From IMG/VR virus record IMGVR_UViG_3300030101_003495, positions 1-63,694 of that record: 63,694 nucleotides of DNA; one strand, written 5' to 3'. Of the stretch, positions 6,257 to 15,321 are shown piece after piece (position 1 is the stretch's first letter; each line of letters begins with the position of its first letter). Source of the stretch: a virus. Both the position numbers and the translations under genes were made by a program. The notes beneath the pieces were generated by a model. It did not search any database and was not told the origin of the DNA. It worked only from the letters and a program-made list of their open reading frames with translations.

Positions 6257-8478
6257 TGTATAAGCAAACTCTTTATAAAATTTTACCTAATCATATAAAA
6301 TCTAAAATACTTAAAAAAAATAACAGGTATAAAAAATGGGAAGCAGGTTATAATGAAGAACACGATGTTGTTATTATTAGTAAGAGTGGTAAGATTGGTG
6401 AAATATATGAAATACAAGGTCTTAAAATTGCGCTTCCATTATTAGAAGATGTTTATAAAAGATCAGATAAAAAAGAAGAACAGTATTGGGAGGTAAAAGA
6501 ATATCCTAAACAATTAGATAAAATTAAAACTGTATTTGATTGGAATAATTATCCTGCTCAATTTAAAGATAAATGGTATGACTATATTGATGAAGAGTTT
6601 AAAAGGCGTGAACAAGGCTTTTGGTTCTATAACAAAGGTATTCCTAGTTATATTACTGGTTCTCATTATATGTACTTGCAGTGGACCAAGATTGATGTTG
6701 GGCACCCAGAGTTCAGGGAATCTAACAGAATTTTCTTCATATTTTGGGAAGCCTGCAAACTTGATTCTCGATCCTATGGACTGTGCTATCTTAAGAATAG
6801 ACGATCCGGTTTTTCTTTCATGGCATCTTCAGAGCTTGTACACCAGGCCACTATATCCTCAGATTCCAGATATGGTATACTTTCGAAGAGTGGAGCTGAT
6901 GCGAAGAAGATGTTTACCGATAAGGTGGTACCAATCTCCGTTAATTACCCCTTTTTTTTTAGACCCATACAGGACGGTATGGACAGGCCCAAAACGGAAC
7001 TTGCCTACAGAGTACCGGCGTCCAAACTTACCCGTAAGAAACTTGATCAGAACGAACGTGCCGAGGACCTCGTCGGGCTTGACACGACCATCGATTGGAA
7101 GAACACGGGGGACAACTCGTACGATGGGGAGAAGCTCAAACTTCTCGCCCATGACGAATCGGGCAAATGGGAGAGGCCGGACAACATCCTCAATAACTGG
7201 AGGGTTACAAAAACAACATTAAGATTAGGTAGTAGAATAATAGGTAGATGCATGATGGGTTCAACGTCCAATGCATTAGATAAAGGAGGTGCTAATTTTA
7301 AAAAACTATATGATGCGTCAGACGTTACAAAAAGAAACAGAAATGGACAGACTAATTCAGGACTATATAGTTTGTTCATACCTATGGAATGGAATTACGA
7401 AGGATACATCGATACTCATGGATTTCCTGTATTCGAAACTCCGAAAAAAGCGGTTAGAAGTATCGATGGCGGAGAAATTAAAATCGGTGTCATCTCACAT
7501 TGGGAAAACGAAGTAGAAGGTTTAAAAAATGACCAAGACGGTTTAAATGAATTTTATCGTCAGTTTCCAAGAACTGAAAAACATGCTTTTAGAGATGAAG
7601 CAAAACAATCTTTATTTAATCTAACTAAGATTTATGAACAAATAGATTATAACGAAGATTTAAAAAACACAAATATCCTTACAAAAGGAAGTTTTCAATG
7701 GGAAAATGGTGTAAAAGATACAAGAGTGATATTTGTTCCAAACAATAATGGCAGGTTTTTAGTATCTTGGATACCACCAGTTAATTTACAAAATAAATAT
7801 ATAATTAAAAATGGTATTAGGTATCCTGGAAATGATCATACTGGTGCTTTTGGCTGTGATAGTTATGATATCTCTGGTACAGTAGATGGTAGAGGCTCTA
7901 AAGGAGCTTTGCATGGTTTAACTAAATTTTCTATGGAGGATGTTCCTCCAAATAGTTTTTTCTTAGAATATATAGCTAGACCACAAACAGCTGAAATATT
8001 TTTTGAAGATGTTTTAATGGCTATATCTTTTTATGGTATGCCATTACTTGCAGAAAATAACAAACCAAGATTATTATATTATTTAAAAAGAAGAGGTTAC
8101 AGAGGTTATTCTATGAATAGACCAGATAAAGTTTATAATAAATTATCTGTTACAGAAAGAGAAATAGGTGGAATACCTAATACAAGTGAAGATATTAAAC
8201 AAGCACATGCTGCTGCTATTGAAGATTATATTGAAAACTTTGTTGGTTTAATTACTACAGGTTATGGAGATATGTATTTTCAAAACACATTAGACGACTG
8301 GGCAAAGTTTAATATAAACAATAGAACTAAGCATGACGCTTCAATAAGCTCTGGTTTAGCTATAATGGCTTGTAATAAAAACAGGTATACACCTCACGCT
8401 AAAAGAAATATATCATCAGTTCCTTTAAAGTTTAAGTCATATGATAATAAAGGATATAATTCAAAAATAATCACATAA
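6256..8478 (+). CDS. terL: Terminase large subunit
   Basis: 740 aa. The N-terminal half is the packaging ATPase: residues about 175-185 (YLKNRRSGFSFM) occupy the Walker-A position and an acidic cluster follows. The C-terminal nuclease (RNase-H fold) is seen from about residue 528 (GAFGCDSYDISGTVDGRG) with ARPQTAEIFFEDV and LLAENNKPR after it, the pattern of TerL in marine and Bacteroidota podoviruses. It pumps DNA into the procapsid and cuts it. Codons 140-318 lie in a GC-rich tract unlike the rest of the gene (separate entry), yet the frame is intact. It follows terS and runs into the portal gene without a gap. Confidence 0.92.
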   Translation: MYKQTLYKILPNHIKSKILKKNNRYKKWEAGYNEEHDVVIISKSGKIGEIYEIQGLKIALPLLEDVYKRSDKKEEQYWEVKEYPKQLDKIKTVFDWNNYPAQFKDKWYDYIDEEFKRREQGFWFYNKGIPSYITGSHYMYLQWTKIDVGHPEFRESNRIFFIFWEACKLDSRSYGLCYLKNRRSGFSFMASSELVHQATISSDSRYGILSKSGADAKKMFTDKVVPISVNYPFFFRPIQDGMDRPKTELAYRVPASKLTRKKLDQNERAEDLVGLDTTIDWKNTGDNSYDGEKLKLLAHDESGKWERPDNILNNWRVTKTTLRLGSRIIGRCMMGSTSNALDKGGANFKKLYDASDVTKRNRNGQTNSGLYSLFIPMEWNYEGYIDTHGFPVFETPKKAVRSIDGGEIKIGVISHWENEVEGLKNDQDGLNEFYRQFPRTEKHAFRDEAKQSLFNLTKIYEQIDYNEDLKNTNILTKGSFQWENGVKDTRVIFVPNNNGRFLVSWIPPVNLQNKYIIKNGIRYPGNDHTGAFGCDSYDISGTVDGRGSKGALHGLTKFSMEDVPPNSFFLEYIARPQTAEIFFEDVLMAISFYGMPLLAENNKPRLLYYLKRRGYRGYSMNRPDKVYNKLSVTEREIGGIPNTSEDIKQAHAAAIEDYIENFVGLITTGYGDMYFQNTLDDWAKFNINNRTKHDASISSGLAIMACNKNRYTPHAKRNISSVPLKFKSYDNKGYNSKIIT
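6675..7210 (+). other. GC-rich tract inside terL
   Basis: Rows 7021-7200 count 52-55% GC, while rows just downstream, such as 8041-8100, count about 25%. The shift starts near 6675 and stops near 7210 within a few codons. Within it synonymous codons change: CTC, GTC, TCG, ACC, CGT and GAC replace the AT-ending codons used elsewhere. The amino-acid sequence stays a good terminase ATPase. Long open shadow frames on both strands (for example 6536-7222 plus, 6859-7152 minus) are a by-product of the missing AT-rich stops. Confidence 0.85.
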
Positions 8479-10890
8479 ATGATTAATATAAACTATAACA
8501 GCAGCTTTCCAGATCAGGTAGTACCTGAAGCAGAGAAAAGATCTTTAGAATATGGATTAGCTGTTGCACAAGCAATAGAGCATGAGTGGTTTAGAAACAA
8601 TAGTGGGCAAAACAGGTTTCTTAACAATTATCAAAACTTTAATAGATTAAAACTATATGCAAGAGGTGAACAACCTGTGCAAAAATATAAAGATGAATTA
8701 GCTATAAACGGCGATTTATCTTATCTTAATTTAGACTGGAAACCAGTACCCATATTATCTAAATTTGTAGATATAGTTGTTAATGGCATGACAAACAAAG
8801 GCTATGAAATAAAGTCTTACGCTACAGATCCTTTTGCTATTAAAGAAAGAACTGATTTTGCTACTAATGCCTTGCAAGATATAGAGGCTCAAGAATTTAT
8901 ACAAGAACTATCTCAACAACTAGGAAAAGATTTTTCTGTATCTGGTATTGATTCAGGAGAATTACCAGCAAACAAAGATGAACTTGATCTTTATATGCAG
9001 TTAAATTATAAGCAAAGTATAGAAATTGCAGAAGAAGAAGTTATAAATAATATTTTAGATTTTAATAAATACGATGAAACTAAAAAAAGATTAGCATATG
9101 ATCTTACTGTTTTAGGTATAGGTTGTGTTAAAACTAATTTTAATTTAGCTGAAGGAGTTACGGTAGACTATGTAGACCCTGCAAATATTTGTTATTCTTA
9201 CACTACAGATCCTAACTTTGAAGATTTATATTATGTAGGTGAAGTAAAAAGTATGTCACTTGCGGAAGTTAAAAAACAATTTCCTAATTTAACAGATAAA
9301 GAATTAGAAGAAATACAAAAATTTCCTGGAAGAAACTCTTACACAAATAATTGGTGGGGACAATCTCAACAAGATCAAGTACAAATATTATATTTTGAAT
9401 ATAAAACGTATCATGATCAAGTATTTAAAATAAAACAAACAGATAACGGTTTAGAAAAAACATTAGAAAAAGATGATACTTTTAATCCGCCTGAAAGTGA
9501 TAATTTTAAAAGAGCTTCAAGATCTATAGAGGTTTTATATAGCGGTGCTAAAGTTTTAGGTCTGGGTAATAATATATTAAAATGGGAGTTATGTGAAAAT
9601 ATGACTAGACCAAATGCTGATACTAGTAAAGTTAACATGAATTATATTTTATCAGCACCTAGAATGTATCAAGGCCGTATTGAATCTTTAGTTAGTAAAA
9701 CTATAGGTTTTGCTGATATGATTCAATTAACTCATTTAAAATTACAACAAGTTTTAGCAAGAATGGTACCAGATGGCGTGTATGTAGATGTTGATGGATT
9801 AGCAGAAGTTGATCTAGGTAATGGTACTAATTATAACCCATCTGAGGCTCTTAATATGTACTTTCAAACAGGTAGTATTGTTGGTAGATCATTAACACAA
9901 GATGGTGAATTAAATAGAGGTAAAGTACCTATTCAAGAATTACAAACCTCAAATGGTATGTCTAAAATATCAGCTATGATACAGACATATCAATACTATT
10001 TACAAATGATACGTGATGTAACTGGTTTAAATGAAGCAAGAGATGGTAGTACACCTGATAAAAATGCTTTAGTTGGTTTACAAAAATTAGCTGCTGCCAA
10101 CTCTAATACAGCAACCAGACATGTATTACAGTCGTTAATGTATTTGACTGTTAGAACCTGTGAAAACATAAGCTTACGTGTATCTGATATGCTTAATTTT
10201 CCTTTAACTAAAGAATCTTTAATAGGTAGTATAAATACCTTTAATGTTAATACTTTAGAAGAAATAGATAAATTAGCATTGCATGATTTTGGTATATTTT
10301 TAGAATTAGAACCAGAAGAAGAAGAAAAAAGTTTATTAGAACAAAACATACAAATAGCATTACAAGCTAAAAATATTGGATTAGAGGACGCAATTGATAT
10401 ACGCGAAATAAAAAACATTAAGCTTGCTAATCAAATGCTTAAATTAAAACAAAAAGAAAAGGCAGAACAGGCAAGGATTAATCAGTTACAAAATATTCAA
10501 GCCCAAGCTCAAGCTAATGCTCAATCAGCTGAAAAAGCTGCTTTAGCTGATGTTCAAAAAGAACAAGCTATGGCTGAAACAAAAGTACAAATAGAACAGG
10601 CCAAGTCTGATTTTGAAATACAAAGAATGCAACAAGAAGCTGCTATTAAAAAACAATTAATGGCTGAAGAGTTTGAATATCAAATGAAGCTAGCTGAAAT
10701 GCAAGCTGAAGTACAAAAACAAAAAGAACAATCAATAGAAGATCGTAAAGATAAAAGAGTAAAAATACAAGGTACACAACAAAGTGAACTTATAAACCAA
10801 CGACAAAATGATTTATTACCTCAAAACTTTGAATCAGCAGGTAATGATAATTTAGATGGTTTTGGGCTAGAGCAATTTACCCCACAGTAA
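8479..10890 (+). CDS. Portal protein
   Basis: 803 aa, large as in podoviruses and crAss-like phages. The early part contains LDWKPVPILSKFVDIVVNGM, typical of this portal type. The central section has the wing/stem region (VDYVDPANICYSYTTDP, later GRIESLVSKTIGFADM). Residues about 650-760 form an Ala/Gln/Glu-rich coiled coil resembling the barrel or tail-like extension of such portals. It forms the dodecameric vertex through which TerL packs DNA. It starts directly after terL and is followed by scaffold and capsid genes, the standard order. Confidence 0.88.
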   Translation: MININYNSSFPDQVVPEAEKRSLEYGLAVAQAIEHEWFRNNSGQNRFLNNYQNFNRLKLYARGEQPVQKYKDELAINGDLSYLNLDWKPVPILSKFVDIVVNGMTNKGYEIKSYATDPFAIKERTDFATNALQDIEAQEFIQELSQQLGKDFSVSGIDSGELPANKDELDLYMQLNYKQSIEIAEEEVINNILDFNKYDETKKRLAYDLTVLGIGCVKTNFNLAEGVTVDYVDPANICYSYTTDPNFEDLYYVGEVKSMSLAEVKKQFPNLTDKELEEIQKFPGRNSYTNNWWGQSQQDQVQILYFEYKTYHDQVFKIKQTDNGLEKTLEKDDTFNPPESDNFKRASRSIEVLYSGAKVLGLGNNILKWELCENMTRPNADTSKVNMNYILSAPRMYQGRIESLVSKTIGFADMIQLTHLKLQQVLARMVPDGVYVDVDGLAEVDLGNGTNYNPSEALNMYFQTGSIVGRSLTQDGELNRGKVPIQELQTSNGMSKISAMIQTYQYYLQMIRDVTGLNEARDGSTPDKNALVGLQKLAAANSNTATRHVLQSLMYLTVRTCENISLRVSDMLNFPLTKESLIGSINTFNVNTLEEIDKLALHDFGIFLELEPEEEEKSLLEQNIQIALQAKNIGLEDAIDIREIKNIKLANQMLKLKQKEKAEQARINQLQNIQAQAQANAQSAEKAALADVQKEQAMAETKVQIEQAKSDFEIQRMQQEAAIKKQLMAEEFEYQMKLAEMQAEVQKQKEQSIEDRKDKRVKIQGTQQSELINQRQNDLLPQNFESAGNDNLDGFGLEQFTPQ

Positions 10891-10920
10891 AAATTATTAT
10901 TAATTTTATATTATTATATT

Positions 10921-12174
10921 ATGTCTAAACAAGAAGAAGTAAAAACAAAAGAAGAAGTAAAAATTACTGCTACTGATACTACTCCTACTAAAAAAGAAGG
11001 AGATTTTAAAATAAAAAGTGCAAAAAAAATAAAAAACTTAGGTGAAGAAAAAATACCTGATATTATTAAGGTAGATTTAAGTAAACCTAAAAAAGAAGAA
11101 AAAGATGCCGTTCAAACACAAAAGACAAATGATAGCGATGTTGTTGTCGAAGAGCAAGAAAACAGTGGCGACAGCGAAAAAGTGGTTGAAGAAGTACGGT
11201 CCACCGACGAAGGAGTAGAGTCTGACTCGCCTATACAACTAATAACAGATGAAAACGATACACCTGACGAGGCAGGAGTGGATGGAAGCGCTGAAACTAC
11301 CACTACCTCATCGAAACAAGAAGAAATACCACAGGAAGTTCAAACACAAAAACTCCCTGAAAATGTAGAAAAACTAGTAAAGTTTATGGAAGAAACTGGC
11401 GGAAATATACAAGACTACGCTAGATTAAACGCTGACTATACTAATGTAGATGAAACTACACTTTTACATGAATATTACAAACAATCTAAACCTCATTTAA
11501 ATGCGGAAGAAAGAAGCTTTATAATAGAAGATTCTTTTTCATTTGATGAGGAATTAGATGAAGCAAGAGCTATTCGTAAGAAAAAGCTTGCATATAAAGA
11601 AGAAGTTGCAAAAGCCAAGAACTATTTGGAAAAAATCAAGAGTAAATATTACGACGAGATCAAGTTGAGACCGGGCGTTACTCAAGAACAACAAAAAGCC
11701 ACTGACTTTTTCAACCGCTACAATGAAGAACAAAAAGCAAATAATGTTAAACACGACCGTTTTGTTACCAAAACTAAAGAATTATTAAACGATAATTTCA
11801 AAGGTTTTGATTTTAATTTAGGAGATAAAAAATTTAGATACGGTATTAAAGATCCTGGTAGTGTTGCAAATAACCAAAGTGATATTTCAAATTTTATAGG
11901 AAAGTTTCTTAATAAAGAAGGAGAAATAACTAATACTAAAGGTTATCATAAAGCATTATATGCTGCACAAAATGTAGATACTATTGCTAATCATTTTTAT
12001 GAGCAAGGTAAAACTGATGCTATTAAAGATCAATTAGCAAAATCCAAAAATATAAGTACTGATAGCCCAAGGCAAACAGCTACGGGTGATGTATTTGTTA
12101 ATGGTTTTAAAGTAAAAGCAATTAGTGGTGTTGATTCTTCAAGATTAAAAATAAAAAAGAAAACATTTAACTAA
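10921..12174 (+). CDS. Putative scaffold protein
   Basis: 417 aa, acidic and hydrophilic, between portal and capsid genes where scaffolds sit. The first 150 residues are low-complexity Glu/Lys/Thr/Asp; residues 190-290 are charged helices (ARAIRKKKLAYKEEVAKAKN). No protease motif is seen. It would direct procapsid assembly and then leave. Two stretches (about 11100-11345 and 11585-11765) use more GC-ending codons than the flanks, a weaker version of the shift in terL. Confidence 0.7.
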   Translation: MSKQEEVKTKEEVKITATDTTPTKKEGDFKIKSAKKIKNLGEEKIPDIIKVDLSKPKKEEKDAVQTQKTNDSDVVVEEQENSGDSEKVVEEVRSTDEGVESDSPIQLITDENDTPDEAGVDGSAETTTTSSKQEEIPQEVQTQKLPENVEKLVKFMEETGGNIQDYARLNADYTNVDETTLLHEYYKQSKPHLNAEERSFIIEDSFSFDEELDEARAIRKKKLAYKEEVAKAKNYLEKIKSKYYDEIKLRPGVTQEQQKATDFFNRYNEEQKANNVKHDRFVTKTKELLNDNFKGFDFNLGDKKFRYGIKDPGSVANNQSDISNFIGKFLNKEGEITNTKGYHKALYAAQNVDTIANHFYEQGKTDAIKDQLAKSKNISTDSPRQTATGDVFVNGFKVKAISGVDSSRLKIKKKTFN

Positions 12175-12186
12175 AAATAATAAATT

Positions 12187-13644
12187 ATGTCTTTAATACC
12201 ACAATTTGGTGCGATAGTACCTGCTCCTAATCAGCAGTTACTAGCATCAGCATATTTGGCATTTGATGGTGGAGCAAATGATTTTGCTCAACAATATTTG
12301 CCAGAGTTATACGAACAAGAAGTAGAGCGTTATGGAAACAGAACGTTATCTGGATTCTTGAGAATGGTAGGCGCTGAAATGCCTATGACATCAGACCAAG
12401 TAATTTGGTCAGAACAAAACAGATTACACATAGCATATGACAACTGTGTTAACGGCCAACAGGGCGCTAACCCAACCATTACTATTCCTGCTGCTACTGC
12501 TCCAGGCGTTACACGAAACGTAATTAGCCCCGGTCAAACAATAGTAGTAATGGATAATTCTGGTAACGAAGCAAAATGTTATGTATCTGCAAGTAACACT
12601 GCAACAGGTGTTTTAACAGTAGAACCATATTTAACAGCTGGTCTTGGTGCCGCTGTAATGGGTGCAACTGTAAAAATATTTGTATACGGTTCAGAATTTC
12701 AAAAAGGTGCTTCTACAGTTAACGCTGGTGCTGGTGCTTTAGTTGATGCTCCTGCTGCTCAGCCACAGGTGACTATCACTCCTTCTTTTACTCAGTTTTC
12801 TAACTCACCTATCATTATAAGAAATGTTTATACAATAAACGGATCTGATATGGCTCAAATAGGTTGGGTTGAAGTTGCTACAGAAGATGGAACAACTGGT
12901 TACTTATGGTACTTAAAAGCGGAGTCTGAAACAAGATTACGTTTTGAAGACTACTTAGAAATGATATGTGTTGAAGGTGAGTTAACAGCTGCTGGTTCAG
13001 GTGTTGCTGGTCTTGGTACAGGTCTAGGTGGTACTCAAGGTTTATTCGCTGCTATCACAGCTAGAGGTAACGTAGAGATTGGTTTCTCTGGTGCTTCTGG
13101 TATAGATGACTTTGATGAAATTCTTAAAAACTTAGATACTCAAGGAGCTATAGAAGAAAACATGCTTTTCTTAAATAGATCTACTTCTCTAGAGTTTGAT
13201 AACATGCTTTCAAATGTTTCTTACGGAGCACAAGGAGGTACAGCTTATGGCTTGTTTGAAAATTCTGAAGAAATGGCATTAAATCTTGGATTTAGTGGTT
13301 TCCGAAGAGGATCTTACGATTTTTATAAGACTGACTGGAAATACTTAAATGACGCTTCTACTAGAGGTGCTCAAACAGGTATCTCTTCAATTGAAGGTGT
13401 TTTAGTTCCTGCTGGAACTTCAACAGTTTATGACCAAATTCTAGGAACAAACATCAGACGACCATTCTTACACGTTAGATATAGAGCTTCTCAAACAGAA
13501 GACAGACGTATGAAGTCTTGGTTAACTGGTTCTGCAGGTGGTGCTTATACTTCAAATCTTGATGCTATGGAAGTAAACTTCCTATCTGAAAGATGTTTAG
13601 TTACACAAGCTGCTAACAACTTTGTTTTATTCCAAGGAATTTAA
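12187..13644 (+). CDS. Major capsid protein
   Basis: 485 aa, starting behind ATAATAAATTATG. It follows the scaffold gene and is followed by a hairpin, as expected for the most highly expressed gene. Sequence features: an N-terminal arm with PELYEQEVERYGNRTLSGF, a beta-rich insertion (about residues 90-200), an SPIIIRNVYTINGSDMAQIG segment, an FDEILKNLDTQGAIEENM helix like the HK97 spine, and a late RRMKSWLTGSAGGAY loop. The size and pattern match capsids of crAss-like and related Bacteroidota podoviruses. Codon use is slightly richer in C, consistent with strong expression. Confidence 0.85.
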   Translation: MSLIPQFGAIVPAPNQQLLASAYLAFDGGANDFAQQYLPELYEQEVERYGNRTLSGFLRMVGAEMPMTSDQVIWSEQNRLHIAYDNCVNGQQGANPTITIPAATAPGVTRNVISPGQTIVVMDNSGNEAKCYVSASNTATGVLTVEPYLTAGLGAAVMGATVKIFVYGSEFQKGASTVNAGAGALVDAPAAQPQVTITPSFTQFSNSPIIIRNVYTINGSDMAQIGWVEVATEDGTTGYLWYLKAESETRLRFEDYLEMICVEGELTAAGSGVAGLGTGLGGTQGLFAAITARGNVEIGFSGASGIDDFDEILKNLDTQGAIEENMLFLNRSTSLEFDNMLSNVSYGAQGGTAYGLFENSEEMALNLGFSGFRRGSYDFYKTDWKYLNDASTRGAQTGISSIEGVLVPAGTSTVYDQILGTNIRRPFLHVRYRASQTEDRRMKSWLTGSAGGAYTSNLDAMEVNFLSERCLVTQAANNFVLFQGI

Positions 13645-13663
13645 TAAGTACTTTGTAAAGTTA

Positions 13664-13683
13664 TGGGGCATTAATTTGCCCCA
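13664..13683 (+). terminator. Hairpin after the capsid gene
   Basis: TGGGGCA (13664-13670) pairs with TGCCCCA (13677-13683) across a 6-nt loop, 20 nt after the capsid stop codon. There is no long U-tract behind it, so it may be a weak terminator or an mRNA-stabilising 3' end that raises capsid message over downstream genes. Confidence 0.65.
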
Positions 13684-13719
13684 GCTTTACTATTATTAAC
13701 TATTTAATTATATCATATT

Positions 13720-14484
13720 ATGAAAAATAAAAAAACAACTCAAGATACGTCTTGGGAAATAAAAGATAGAACATATCTTGTAAAAGGTACAAATCAACCA
13801 TTAACCTTAAAAATACCTTCTCGTCATACAACACGTCATGCTTTATTATGGTACGACAATGAAAAAAATGAACAAAGAGAAATAAGATATGCTACAAATC
13901 AAAATTCACCGTTTAAAGATGAACAAAAAGGTGAAGCAACTTTAGGACATATTGTGTTTAAGGATGGTGCTTTAACTGTAAGAAAAAAAGAACAGGCTTT
14001 ACAAAAAATACTATCACTTTATCATCCTTTACTAAATATAAAATATAAAGAATTAGACACAGTAGAAGATGCTAAAGATGAATTAGTAGACTTAGAAATG
14101 GAAATAGATGCTTTAAATATTGCTAGAAACATAGATATTGATCAAGCTGAAGCTATTTTAAGAGTTGAAATGGGATCTAAGGTATCTGAGATGAGTTCTA
14201 AAGAAATAAAAAGAGATTTACTTATATTTGCTAAAGATGATCCTAAATTATTCTTAGATCTTGCAAAAGATGATAATGTACAGTTAAGAAATTTTGCTAT
14301 AAAAGCATCTGAAGCTGGCATTATACATTTAGCAGATGATCAAAGAACATTTAAATGGTCTTCAAACAACAAAAAACTAATGACTGTACCTTTTGATGAA
14401 CATCCTTACGCTGCTATGGCTGCGTTCTTTAAAACAGATGAAGGTTTAGAAATATATAAATCTATAGAGAAAAAACTCTCTTAA
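13720..14484 (+). CDS. Hypothetical post-capsid structural protein
   Basis: 254 aa, charged, with a beta-rich N-terminal half (TYLVKGTNQPLTLKIPSR) and a helical C-terminal half (SSKEIKRDLLIFAKDDPKLF). It stands alone between two hairpins just after the capsid gene. Head-completion or capsid-associated proteins commonly occupy this slot, but no family is recognisable by eye. It could also be a regulator of late assembly. Confidence 0.55.
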   Translation: MKNKKTTQDTSWEIKDRTYLVKGTNQPLTLKIPSRHTTRHALLWYDNEKNEQREIRYATNQNSPFKDEQKGEATLGHIVFKDGALTVRKKEQALQKILSLYHPLLNIKYKELDTVEDAKDELVDLEMEIDALNIARNIDIDQAEAILRVEMGSKVSEMSSKEIKRDLLIFAKDDPKLFLDLAKDDNVQLRNFAIKASEAGIIHLADDQRTFKWSSNNKKLMTVPFDEHPYAAMAAFFKTDEGLEIYKSIEKKLS

Positions 14485-14498
14485 CATGTAATACTAAT

Positions 14499-14522
14499 AA
14501 GGGAGGTGTAAAAGCCTCCTTT
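14499..14522 (+). terminator. Hairpin terminator
   Basis: AAGGGAGG (14499-14506) pairs with CCTCCTTT (14515-14522), 8 bp with one G-U, loop of 8 nt, followed by TATTATAATA. It lies 15 nt after the preceding stop and 20 nt before the next start. It is the best intrinsic-terminator candidate within the late operon. Confidence 0.65.
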
Positions 14523-14541
14523 ATTATAATAAAAATAACAA

Positions 14542-15315
14542 ATGGCTATAAATGTAAACACTGTTTATCAAACCGTTTTACTTATATTAAACAAAGAGCA
14601 AAGAGGTTATATGACACCTACAGAGTTTAACAATATAGGTACTCAGGTTCAATTAGAAATATTTGAAAAATATTTTGAGGATATAAACCAACAAATACGT
14701 ATACCTCAAACAGATACTGATTATGCTGATAGAGTAGAAAATATTGATGAAAAAATAGCTATTTTTAAAACTTACGGTGATGCTAATTATGTCACTGGCC
14801 CTCCTGCTTATTGGACCTTACCAACAACTGATATTTATGGTAATGATGTAGCTGATAACTCTGATACTCCTTTTTATAGATTAGGAACAGTTACTTATAA
14901 AAACGAAGTATTAGTTCAAAGATTAGATAGAAACAGTTTTTATACTATAAATAAATCTTTACTTACAAAACCAACAAAAACTTTTCCTGCATATTTATAT
15001 GAGAATAATTATTTATATGTTTTACCTACTGATATAACTACAGCTGGAGATATACAAGTTGAATTTATTAGAAAACCTATATCACCTATTTGGGGTTTTA
15101 GTGTAGGTTCTTTAGGGCAATATATATACAACAATACACCATTTAATATTACAACTGCTCCAACTGGTTCAAGAAACTTTGAAATACATGTATCAGAACA
15201 AACTTATTTAATAATAAAAATATTACTTTATGCTGGTATTGTAATAAGAGACCCACAAATTGTTCAAGCTGCAGCCCAACAAGTTCAAGCTGAAGAAATA
15301 AATGAAAAAAGTTAA
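14542..15315 (+). CDS. Neck/ring protein candidate
   Basis: 257 aa. Start MAINVNTVYQTVLLILNKEQ; then a long mixed alpha/beta protein with DIQVEFIRKPISPIW and an Ala/Gln-rich helical end (VQAAAQQVQAEEINEK). The MTPTEFNNIGTQVQLEIFEK segment and gene position after the capsid genes match head-tail connector (ring) proteins of crAss-like phages. It should join the portal to the tail. The next gene starts 6 nt later. Confidence 0.6.
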   Translation: MAINVNTVYQTVLLILNKEQRGYMTPTEFNNIGTQVQLEIFEKYFEDINQQIRIPQTDTDYADRVENIDEKIAIFKTYGDANYVTGPPAYWTLPTTDIYGNDVADNSDTPFYRLGTVTYKNEVLVQRLDRNSFYTINKSLLTKPTKTFPAYLYENNYLYVLPTDITTAGDIQVEFIRKPISPIWGFSVGSLGQYIYNNTPFNITTAPTGSRNFEIHVSEQTYLIIKILLYAGIVIRDPQIVQAAAQQVQAEEINEKS

Positions 15316-15321
15316 TAAATT

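Noticed and set aside
6536-7222. 228-codon ORF in another plus frame inside terL
   Set aside because: Arg/Thr/Pro-rich, no protein-like pattern; it is open only because the GC-rich tract lacks AT-rich stop codons.
6859-7379. Two antisense ORFs (97 and 110 codons) in terL
   Set aside because: Same cause as above; no start context or neighbours on that strand.
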